DNA of 7,550 bases from Deltaproteobacteria bacterium. Its GTDB lineage: Bacteria; Desulfobacterota; Dissulfuribacteria; Dissulfuribacterales; UBA3076. The notes under the pieces were generated by a model. It was given only the letters and a program-made list of their open reading frames with translations, was not told the DNA's origin and searched no databases. The DNA is taken from NCBI GenBank assembly GCA_030605675.1, contig JAUWHV010000013.1, forward strand, positions 1 to 7,550, in the 5' to 3' direction. Below, in pieces: positions 1-5,953 of the stretch (positions are counted from its first letter, which is position 1; the number at the start of each line of letters is the position of its first letter). Both the position numbers and the translations under genes were made by a program.

Positions 1-1
1 C

Positions 2-172
2 CGGCGCCACGCTGCAGCCCAACGCCTGTGGCTGGCCCTGCGTCCCGGCGGCGCACTGATGATTGGCTGCAAAGAAGACCTTGGACTGCCTGAGCGCGAA
101 CTGTTTGAACCCTGGCCGGATGCGAAAGGCATTTTCCGCAGAAAAAGCCGGGCTCTGGCGTTGAAGTTTTGA
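2..172 (+). CDS. C-terminal fragment of a SAM-dependent methyltransferase, probably CheR-like (5' end outside window)
   Basis: The frame is open from the window edge and ends at TGA 170-172, giving the last 56 residues. The fragment contains LRPGGALMIG, the late beta-strand and turn typical of class I SAM-dependent methyltransferases. It then runs through KEDLGLPERELFEPWPDAKG to a basic end (FRRKSRALALKF). CheR chemotaxis methyltransferases have a similar 'PGG-x-L-x-x-G-x-x-E' segment followed by a short tail, so a CheR-type glutamate methyltransferase acting on chemoreceptors is my best reading. The catalytic core and SAM-binding motif I are outside the window, so the substrate cannot be confirmed. 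The first 60 bases are 46/60 G+C, clearly richer than the genes that follow, which may reflect strand-local bias or a different origin. No convincing terminator follows the stop codon. Confidence 0.55.
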   Translation, partial: RRHAAAQRLWLALRPGGALMIGCKEDLGLPERELFEPWPDAKGIFRRKSRALALKF

Positions 173-316
173 TGGCTTTTTGCAGTGTAATCGGCTCTTG
201 GTTTTGTGATTGAAAATCGATCAAAGATGGCCTGAAGATGAGATGCGAAACCGAGGAGTTATTCCTTTACTGGTCCTTAGTATCCAATTTTTATTTTCAG
301 CTTAAACGAGACGTAC

Positions 317-346
317 TTGACTCATGAGCATCCTTTGTGCTACATC
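317..346 (+). promoter_or_regulatory. possible sigma-70 promoter for the pyrB leader
   Basis: TTGACT (317-322) matches the -35 consensus at five of six positions. An 18-base spacer leads to TACATC (341-346), a weak -10. Transcription would begin near 353, just ahead of the leader ATG codons at 354 and 363. A competing pair, TTGTGC (335-340) with AATAAT (359-364), is about as plausible and would start transcription near 371. Neither is strong, so this is only a candidate. Confidence 0.25.
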
Positions 347-353
347 CAACATT

Positions 354-446
354 ATGAAAATAATGATTGTTCGTAGCAAAATATTTTGGCAGACACGCCG
401 CACATTGCCTCCTTTTTTCCCAAAAGGAGGCTTTTTTTTGGCATGA
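354..446 (+). CDS. putative pyrB leader peptide (30 codons) spanning an attenuator
   Basis: A short ORF runs from ATG 354 to TGA 444-446, overlapping the pyrB start (ATG 443-445) as ATGA. An in-frame ATG at 324 would give 40 residues, and one at 363 would give 27. The C-terminal part reads PPFFPKGGFFLA and is encoded by the terminator hairpin and its T-tract. In E. coli the pyrBI operon has a 44-residue leader peptide whose coding region spans the attenuator. Coupling of the ribosome to a UTP-starved, pausing polymerase prevents termination there. The arrangement here is the same: a leader ORF across the terminator, Phe codons from U-rich RNA, and a stop next to the pyrB start. No strong ribosome binding site precedes any of the possible starts, which weakens the case for translation. 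The start is undecided. The function is inferred from architecture. Confidence 0.5.
   Translation: MKIMIVRSKIFWQTRRTLPPFFPKGGFFLA
407..439 (+). terminator. intrinsic terminator / pyrimidine attenuator overlapping the pyrB ribosome binding site
   Basis: The arm GCCTCCTTTT (407-416) pairs perfectly with AAAAGGAGGC (422-431) around a 5-base loop (417-421). Eight T residues follow (432-439). This is a textbook Rho-independent terminator, ending only three bases before the pyrB ATG at 443. It is therefore a leader terminator, not the end of an upstream unit. The 3' arm contains AGGAGG (425-430), the only good Shine-Dalgarno sequence for pyrB, at 12 bases spacing. The folded RNA would thus both stop transcription and hide the ribosome binding site. 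A ribosome finishing the leader ORF at 444-446 would melt the hairpin and arrive at the pyrB start. The U-rich segment at 413-418 is a plausible UTP-sensitive pause region. The stem is certain from sequence; pyrimidine control is inferred by analogy to pyrBI attenuation. Confidence 0.8.
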
Positions 447-1369
447 ATCGCTTTACTGCCCGACACATATTAGGAATATCCACCCTCTCACCGGACGAAA
501 TCACTTTCATTCTGGATACTGCCGAGTCTCTCAAAGATATCCTTGAAAGACCCATTAAGAAGGTACCACCGCTCCGCGGCAAAACCGTAGTTCATCTCTT
601 TTTTGAACCGAGCACCCGGACTCGACTCTCATTCGAGCTGGCAGCCAAGCGATTGAGCGCAGACACGGTGTCAATTTCAGCCAAGGCCAGCAGTGTTGTA
701 AAAGGAGAAACCCTTATTGATACTGCGCGAAACATCGAGGCAATGAAGCCTGATATCATAGTCATGCGTCACCCCCATTCAGGGACTCCTCACCTGTTAA
801 CAAAATACGTAAACTCGGCTGTAATCAACGCTGGAGATGGTACAAACGAGCATCCCTCCCAGGCCCTATTGGACCTTTTTACCGTAAGGGAACACCTGGG
901 GCATATTGATAATTTAAAAGTTGCCATACTGGGAGATATCCTTCACAGCAGAGTAGCTCACTCAGACATACTGGCCTTTAGAAAGATGGGTGCCGAGGTG
1001 GTTGTGTCGGGGCCTGCCACCATGCTTCCTTCACGTCAATCCGAAGTCCTCGGGGCAAAAGTGGTCCTGAATATGGAAGAGGCCTTAAAAGATGCGGATG
1101 TAATAATAGTCCTCAGGATTCAAAAGGAACGTCAGGGACAGAGCCTTATTCCTTCTGTAAGGGAGTATGCGATGTTCTTCGGCCTCAGCCCTGACAAGGT
1201 CAAGTTGGCTAAACCCGGTGCCTTGATTATGCACCCAGGACCTATCAATCGTGGAGTAGAGATAACACCGGAGGTGGCAGATGGGCCATACTCCGTAATT
1301 CTGGATCAGGTGACAAATGGAGTGGCGATAAGAATGGCCCTGCTATCTTTGCTTCTTACAAAGGGTTGA
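443..1369 (+). CDS. pyrB: aspartate carbamoyltransferase catalytic subunit
   Basis: The enzyme condenses carbamoyl phosphate with L-aspartate to N-carbamoyl-L-aspartate in cytoplasmic pyrimidine synthesis. The product is 308 residues, normal for the family. The carbamoyl-phosphate site FEPSTRTRLSFE (54-65) includes the S57-T-R-T-R61 loop. K87 lies in the mobile KGET loop, HPSQ is at 137-140 and MHPGPINR at 263-270. LRIQKERQ (224-231) corresponds to the aspartate-binding 'R-x-Q-x-E-R' loop. I chose ATG 443 because the protein there begins directly at the conserved N-terminus and AGGAGG lies at 425-430. A TTG at 386 would add residues encoded by the terminator hairpin and is unlikely. No pyrI regulatory subunit follows; pyrC comes next. 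This suggests a pyrI-independent enzyme, possibly one that complexes with PyrC as in some type I systems (inference). The stop codon lies at the edge of a tandem repeat array. Confidence 0.97.
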   Translation: MNRFTARHILGISTLSPDEITFILDTAESLKDILERPIKKVPPLRGKTVVHLFFEPSTRTRLSFELAAKRLSADTVSISAKASSVVKGETLIDTARNIEAMKPDIIVMRHPHSGTPHLLTKYVNSAVINAGDGTNEHPSQALLDLFTVREHLGHIDNLKVAILGDILHSRVAHSDILAFRKMGAEVVVSGPATMLPSRQSEVLGAKVVLNMEEALKDADVIIVLRIQKERQGQSLIPSVREYAMFFGLSPDKVKLAKPGALIMHPGPINRGVEITPEVADGPYSVILDQVTNGVAIRMALLSLLLTKG

Positions 1370-1434
1370 AGGCTGAAAGCTCAAAGCTGAAAGCTGAAGG
1401 CTGAAAGCTGAAAGCTGAAAGCTGAAAGCTCAGG
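1365..1434 (+). repeat. heptanucleotide tandem repeat, consensus GCTGAAA, ten units, overlapping the pyrB stop codon
   Basis: Counting in sevens from 1365 gives GTTGAAG, GCTGAAA, GCTCAAA, GCTGAAA, GCTGAAG, four GCTGAAA units, and a decayed GCTCAGG. Six units are perfect. The first, degenerate unit contains the pyrB TGA (1367-1369), so the array begins in the coding sequence. In RNA, neighbouring units can form AGCU-GAA-AGCU mini-hairpins. The period is not a multiple of three, so unit gain or loss outside the gene is neutral for reading frame. It lies between pyrB and pyrC and would be transcribed if the two form an operon. Function unknown. Confidence 0.93.
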
Positions 1435-1473
1435 GTGCGGGGTTCAAAGGTTTATAAAGGCATGAGAATAGAG

Positions 1474-1508
1474 CAATCAACAATCATCAATCAACAATCA
1501 TCAATCCA
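1474..1508 (+). repeat. second heptanucleotide repeat, consensus CAATCAN, five units
   Basis: Units are CAATCAA, CAATCAT, CAATCAA, CAATCAT and a decayed CAATCCA. The odd and even units alternate, giving a 14-bp higher-order period. The array is unrelated in sequence to the GCTGAAA array 39 bases upstream but has the same unit length. It ends three bases before the AAGGTGA Shine-Dalgarno sequence of pyrC, so it lies in the immediate 5' untranslated region of that gene. A-rich and unstructured RNA here could favour ribosome access, but that is speculation. Confidence 0.9.
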
Positions 1509-1528
1509 ACAAGGTGAACTCTGAACCT

Positions 1529-2824
1529 ATGAACGCCTATCTATTTACAAATGCACGAATAATAGATCCATCCCAAAACATGGATTTTACCGGTGACCTT
1601 CTGGTAAGAGATGGAATCATAGCGGCTGTTGGGGAATCCCTTGACGTTCCGCAAGATGTCAGGGTCCTTGACCTGAAGGGGAAATGGCTTGTGCCGGGGT
1701 TGTTGGATATGCATGTTCATCTGCGGGAGCCCGGGGAGGAATATAAGGAGACTATTGAATCCGGCACGACTGCCGCTATTGCCGGTGGTTTTACAGCAGT
1801 GGCGTGCATGCCCAATACCCAACCGGCCAATGACTCTGCAGGCATCACCAGATTCATACTGGAAAAGGCCCAAAGTTCCGCCAGGGCAAGGGTCTATCCG
1901 ATCGCAGCCATCACATTGGGGCAAAAAGGGGAGCAGTTGACCGAATTCGGAGACCTTCTCAATGCCGGTGCAATAGCCTTCTCAGATGATGGCCTGCCTG
2001 TGAAAAATGCGGCAGTGATGCGCCAGGCCCTTGAATATGCCCAAAACTTTGATGCACTTATTATATCTCACTCAGAGGAGCTTGACCTTTCCCGGGGAGG
2101 TGTGATGAATGAGGGCCGGGTATCTACTATTCTTGGTCTTAAGGGGATTCCTGCAGCGGCTGAAGAAATTGCCGTATTCAGGGATGTAGCCTTGGCTGAG
2201 TTGACAGGGGGCCGGCTCCACATTGCCCATGTAAGCACAAAAGGTTCGGTTGAAATAGTCCGCCAGGCCAAGAGCAGGGGTGTACGGGTCACCGCAGAGA
2301 CTGCGCCCCACTACTTCAGTCTCACAGAAGAAGCAGTATTCGGTTACAACACCTTTGCCAAAATGAGTCCGCCCCTCCGCACTGAGGAAGACCGCCTGGC
2401 AGTTATCGAGGGCATCAAAGACGGCGCTATAGATGCTATTGCCACGGACCACGCCCCCCACAGCGTGCTTGAAAAAGAATGTGAGTTTCAAGCGGCTGCA
2501 AACGGGATCATAGGCCTTGAAACCGCCATACCCCTCTCGCTGAACCTCGTAAGGGATGGTTTTATTTCAGCGTCTCGAATAATCAGATGTATGTCCATTT
2601 CTCCATCCAAGATTCTGGGTGTGCCGGGAGGAAGCCTGGTGGATGGAAATTCCGCAGATATATGTATCATAGATCCGGAGGCGATTTTTACCTTAACCCG
2701 TGAGTCTCTTCACTCCTTGAGTTACAACAGCCCGTTTCTAGGGAAAAACCTCCAAGGTAAAGCCATTCTCACTCTTGTTGACGGCCGCCCGGTATTCGAC
2801 CCCACAGGACTGCTGCTCTCTTAA
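1529..2824 (+). CDS. pyrC: dihydroorotase, type I
   Basis: This zinc amidohydrolase cyclises N-carbamoyl-L-aspartate to dihydroorotate, the step after PyrB. The 431-residue length fits type I (long) dihydroorotases, not the roughly 350-residue E. coli type. The metal ligands are visible: HVHLREPG (62-69, H62 and H64), FSDDG (151-155, whose Asp bridges the metals in the Bacillus-type enzyme in place of a carboxylated lysine), H181, H234, and ATDHAPH (305-311, catalytic D307). MPNTQPAND (94-102) is the substrate-side loop. I prefer ATG 1529, preceded by AAGGTGA (1511-1517) at 11 bases. The GTG at 1514 would fall inside that Shine-Dalgarno sequence. The gap to pyrB is 159 bases and filled mostly by tandem repeats. 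Same strand and consecutive pathway steps support cotranscription from the pyrB leader. Confidence 0.97.
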   Translation: MNAYLFTNARIIDPSQNMDFTGDLLVRDGIIAAVGESLDVPQDVRVLDLKGKWLVPGLLDMHVHLREPGEEYKETIESGTTAAIAGGFTAVACMPNTQPANDSAGITRFILEKAQSSARARVYPIAAITLGQKGEQLTEFGDLLNAGAIAFSDDGLPVKNAAVMRQALEYAQNFDALIISHSEELDLSRGGVMNEGRVSTILGLKGIPAAAEEIAVFRDVALAELTGGRLHIAHVSTKGSVEIVRQAKSRGVRVTAETAPHYFSLTEEAVFGYNTFAKMSPPLRTEEDRLAVIEGIKDGAIDAIATDHAPHSVLEKECEFQAAANGIIGLETAIPLSLNLVRDGFISASRIIRCMSISPSKILGVPGGSLVDGNSADICIIDPEAIFTLTRESLHSLSYNSPFLGKNLQGKAILTLVDGRPVFDPTGLLLS

Positions 2825-2851
2825 ATCCAGACGCTTAACATCTTTCTCAAT

Positions 2852-2872
2852 TCTGTCGATAAGTATGACAGA
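2852..2872 (+). promoter_or_regulatory. small inverted repeat overlapping the response-regulator ribosome binding site
   Basis: TCTGTC (2852-2857) pairs with GACAGA (2867-2872) around a 9-base loop. The right arm runs into the Shine-Dalgarno GAGGTG (2871-2876), which lies 5 bases before ATG 2882. A six-base-pair stem could partly mask ribosome entry or mark a protein site. It is short enough to be chance. No sigma-54 or clear sigma-70 promoter was found in the 57-base gap after pyrC. Confidence 0.2.
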
Positions 2873-2881
2873 GGTGTTTAT

Positions 2882-4312
2882 ATGAGCTTTACACATCCTG
2901 AAGATCTTTTCACAGAGACAACAGATAGCCCAAGTGCTGCCAGACCCAAAATCCTGATAGTTGATGACGACCAAAGCCTCAGGGAGTTTCTGGAGATACT
3001 CCTTGCCAAGGAAGGCTACAGTGTATGCTCCGCGCCCAGTGGGCAAATGGCCCTTCGACTCATGGACAGGGAAAATGTATCCCTGGTCGTAAGTGACGTG
3101 AGAATGCCGGGCATAGATGGGATGACTTTACTGAAAGAAATCAAGGCCAAGCACGCAGATGTCCCTGTAATACTGATTACTGCCTTTGCATCCTTGGACA
3201 CCGCAATGGCGGCAATGAAAGAGGGGGCCTGGGACTACCTTACCAAGCCCTTTCGGATAGAAGAAATCAGGGAGGTTGTGGAAAAAGCCCTTGAAACAAG
3301 ACCAAAGGCCCAATCCTTTATCAGAGATACTGCCGACAAGATTTACAAGCTTGACAATATGTTGACTAAAAGCCCGGTCATGCTCAAAATATTCCAGCTA
3401 ATACCCAGGATAGCATCCAGTCCTTCCAGTGTGCTCATATCCGGTGAAAGTGGCACAGGGAAAGAGCTTGCTGCACGAGCCATTCATAACCTTGGAGTCC
3501 GCAAGGACAAGCCCTTTGTAGTTATTAACTGCGGAGGCATCCCGGAAAATCTCCTTGAAAGCGAGTTGTTCGGCCACAGCAGAGGGGCCTTTACAGGTGC
3601 TGATCGCAAAAAACAAGGTCTTTTTGCCATAGCCGATCAAGGCACCATCTTTTTAGATGAAATCGGAGAGCTGCCCATGACCCTCCAGGTAAAACTGTTG
3701 AGAGTCGTGCAACAGAAGTCCTTTACATCTCTTGGCGACACCAAAGAGATCAAGGTAGATGTGAGGATATTGGCAGCCACCAACCGTGACCTGGAAAAGG
3801 AGGTAATAGCCGGGCGATTCAGGGAAGACCTGTACTACAGACTCAACGTGATTCAAATTCGTATGCCACCATTGAGAGAACGTCCTGAAGACATCCCCCT
3901 CATGGTCCAATACTTTCTGGACAAGTATTCCAAAGAACAAAACAAGGCTGTACAGGGCATATCCAGCTTTGCCATGGAGGCATTGCAGAAATACTCGTTC
4001 CCGGGAAACGTGAGAGAATTGGAAAATATCATCGAAAGGAGTGTGGCCCTTGCCACCTCAAATCTTCTGCTTCCTGAAAGCCTGTCTCTGGCTGAGTTCA
4101 AGCAGCAAAAAACCGCCGAATCCAGCCCCTTTTCTTACGAGCCTTGCCTGGGGCCTGAAGGTTTAGACCTTGAGCAATTCCTCAGCCATATAGAAAAAAC
4201 TCTCCTAAAAAAGGCGCTTGAGAGGACAAACGGGGTAAAGACCGAAGCTGCCGGCATCCTTGGCCTTAACTTCAGGTCCTTTAGATATCGTCTATCAAAG
4301 TATGCCCTCTAA
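2882..4312 (+). CDS. pilR: sigma-54-dependent response regulator, NtrC family, PilR-like
   Basis: This 476-residue three-domain activator is complete. Residues 23-140 form a receiver: acidic pair D28/D29, phosphoacceptor D72 in VVSDVRMPGIDG, T100, and K122 in YLTKPF. Residues about 160-395 form the AAA+ domain: Walker A GESGTGKE (188-195), the GAFTGA sigma-54 contact loop (235-240), Walker B IFLDE (256-260), and the REDLYYRLNV segment (314-323). Residues 430-476 carry a Fis-type helix-turn-helix ending NFRSFRYRLSKYAL. That 'FRSFRYRL' ending and the partner kinase with several membrane segments resemble PilR, which activates type IV pilin transcription with RpoN. The target is not in the window, so the pilR name is an inference; NtrC-family is secure. 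ATG 2882 has GAGGTG at 5 bases. The 3' end overlaps the kinase gene by 11 bases, implying translational coupling. Confidence 0.9.
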   Translation: MSFTHPEDLFTETTDSPSAARPKILIVDDDQSLREFLEILLAKEGYSVCSAPSGQMALRLMDRENVSLVVSDVRMPGIDGMTLLKEIKAKHADVPVILITAFASLDTAMAAMKEGAWDYLTKPFRIEEIREVVEKALETRPKAQSFIRDTADKIYKLDNMLTKSPVMLKIFQLIPRIASSPSSVLISGESGTGKELAARAIHNLGVRKDKPFVVINCGGIPENLLESELFGHSRGAFTGADRKKQGLFAIADQGTIFLDEIGELPMTLQVKLLRVVQQKSFTSLGDTKEIKVDVRILAATNRDLEKEVIAGRFREDLYYRLNVIQIRMPPLRERPEDIPLMVQYFLDKYSKEQNKAVQGISSFAMEALQKYSFPGNVRELENIIERSVALATSNLLLPESLSLAEFKQQKTAESSPFSYEPCLGPEGLDLEQFLSHIEKTLLKKALERTNGVKTEAAGILGLNFRSFRYRLSKYAL

Positions 4313-5909
4313 GAACTCAAATGGCCGCCTTTTTTATTATATAACCGCAGGCCGCCTAACTATCCTGGTCCTGCTGCTCTGCAGCACCTATCTCCTATCC
4401 AGATATTTTGCCGATGCTTTTGGCAAAGTGACCGAGTTGTCTATAATCCTGGGAGGGGCATTTCTTCTCACTGCCGTTTATACCGTATGGTACAAAAAGA
4501 GGGGCCTGAATAAATGGCTCCTCTATATCCAGACGGTATTAGATGTCATCCTGGTGAATCTTGCCGTATTTTGGACCGGTGGGCCTGAAAGCCCGCTTGT
4601 ATTTCTATATCCGGTTGCCATTCTCACAGCATGTATTCTTGGTAGTCAAAAGGAGGGCACTGCATCAACCTTCCTGTGCACCATCAGCTATGCCGTCCTT
4701 TTCTGGTTCTGTGAAATACCGGGAGACAAATTAGATGATGCCATATACATCTTCTTTATCAACATGGCGGCCTTTAATATCATTGCATCTTTGGGAATTG
4801 TCCTTGCAAAACGTCTTCATTACACAGAAAAGAAGCTGTCAGACACCAAGGTGGATCTGCGCCGTATGGAGGAAATCCATCGCCATCTCGCAGACAGCAT
4901 CCAGTCAGGTCTGATCACAGTAGATGAAAAAGAAAATATCACCTTCTTTAACCAGGCGGCTATTGAGATCCTCGGACAGAAAATCATTAATGGATACGGG
5001 CGACCGCTACAAGAACTCTGGCCAACCGGGACGCAGCTACTGGAGAAATTCAGGGGCGGCGGAGAAGGAGAACGGCAGGAAGTGAGCCATACAGATCCCC
5101 ACGGCTCACCCGGATTCCTCGGGATATCCACTTTTTTGTTAAAAGGCCACCAGGAGCAACATCTTGGATACGGAATAATCTTTCAAAACATTACAGAGAT
5201 AAAGGCAAGGGAAGAGCGCCTTCAGCGCATGGACCGTCTTGCGGCCCTTGGTGAGATGGCAGCAGGACTCGCCCATGAGATAAGAAATCCCCTGGCATCT
5301 CTGTCCGGGGCAGCCCAGTTTCTGGAAGAGACAGCACTGTTGCAGCCTGAAGAAAGAAGACTACTGGAGATCATCAGTAAAGAGAGCGACCGTCTGAATG
5401 ATATTACAAAGTCTTTTCTTCTTTATGCCAAACCAGAGGAAAAAAAGATTCACAACATATCTTTAGTTGAAGAAATAGAGTCGGTTCTGTCCCTGATGAA
5501 ACAAAGGAAAAAACTCCCGGAAGCCGATGTCAAAATAGATGTCCCGGCCAATCTCCAATTTGAGGTAGACCCATCTCAATTCAAACAGGTCCTTCTGAAC
5601 CTTCTGCTGAATGCCTATCAGGCCCTGCCGCATGAAGACGGAAAAATATCAATCAAGGGAACGACAAAAGGGGGAGATCACCTGGTTCTTAAAATCTCAG
5701 ATAACGGAACCGGCATAAGACCTGAGGATCTTTCAAGGGTGTTCAATCCTTTCTTCACCACCCGGCCGGATGGAACAGGATTGGGCCTGGCAATAGTCCA
5801 TAGGCTCGTTCATGAATGGAATGGTGATATTACGGTAGATTCTGAACAGGGCAAGGGCTCTACCTTTACTCTGCATCTTCCTAAACGTATGAAGGGCGTT
5901 GAAAACTAA
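4302..5909 (+). CDS. pilS: membrane-bound sensor histidine kinase with PAS domain, PilS-like
   Basis: The 535-residue product has about six hydrophobic segments in residues 15-170 and little periplasmic sequence, as in PilS. This suggests sensing within or near the membrane. A linker leads to a PAS-like domain (about 190-300: SIQSGLITVDEKENITFFNQAA). The kinase core follows: H-box AHEIRNPLASL (phosphoacceptor H325), N-box around N437, G1 DNGTG (467-471), F-box FNPFFTT (481-487) and G2 GTGLGLAI (491-498). All catalytic motifs are present, so it should be active. ATG 4302 is chosen because its N-terminus directly precedes the first membrane segment. An upstream TTG at 4260 would add residues lying wholly within the regulator gene. 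No clear Shine-Dalgarno precedes 4302, so coupling to the overlapping regulator gene is likely. The PilS identity rests on topology and pairing; another NtrB-type kinase is possible. Confidence 0.88.
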   Translation: MPSKNSNGRLFYYITAGRLTILVLLLCSTYLLSRYFADAFGKVTELSIILGGAFLLTAVYTVWYKKRGLNKWLLYIQTVLDVILVNLAVFWTGGPESPLVFLYPVAILTACILGSQKEGTASTFLCTISYAVLFWFCEIPGDKLDDAIYIFFINMAAFNIIASLGIVLAKRLHYTEKKLSDTKVDLRRMEEIHRHLADSIQSGLITVDEKENITFFNQAAIEILGQKIINGYGRPLQELWPTGTQLLEKFRGGGEGERQEVSHTDPHGSPGFLGISTFLLKGHQEQHLGYGIIFQNITEIKAREERLQRMDRLAALGEMAAGLAHEIRNPLASLSGAAQFLEETALLQPEERRLLEIISKESDRLNDITKSFLLYAKPEEKKIHNISLVEEIESVLSLMKQRKKLPEADVKIDVPANLQFEVDPSQFKQVLLNLLLNAYQALPHEDGKISIKGTTKGGDHLVLKISDNGTGIRPEDLSRVFNPFFTTRPDGTGLGLAIVHRLVHEWNGDITVDSEQGKGSTFTLHLPKRMKGVEN

Positions 5910-5916
5910 ATGGATA

Positions 5917-5943
5917 TGCAGGCCGGCAAGGAGCCAGCCTGCA
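5917..5943 (-). terminator. hairpin between convergent genes, probable terminator of the cytochrome gene
   Basis: The inverted repeat TGCAGGCCGGC (5917-5927) and GCCAGCCTGCA (5933-5943) closes a 5-base loop in the 44-base gap between the kinase stop and the cytochrome stop. On the plus strand the stem has one C-A mismatch (5924/5936). On the minus strand the same position is a G-U wobble, so all 11 pairs form in the cytochrome transcript. A moderately U-rich tail follows on that strand but no clean U-tract, so termination may be weak. Confidence 0.5.
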
Positions 5944-5953
5944 GGTATAAGGG

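Noticed and set aside
238..327. 29-codon ORF (ATG 238 to TGA 325-327) overlapping the upstream leader ATG at 324 as ATGA
   Set aside because: No ribosome binding site, no recognisable sequence, and a length easily reached by chance. The ATGA chain is suggestive but not enough to call a gene.
386..442. TTG start at 386 as an N-terminal extension of PyrB
   Set aside because: The extension would be encoded by the terminator hairpin and T-tract, and family members begin near the ATG at 443, which has its own Shine-Dalgarno.
1365..1508. CRISPR array between pyrB and pyrC
   Set aside because: The units are 7 bp and directly abutting, with no spacers of 25-40 bp between repeats, so these are simple tandem repeats.
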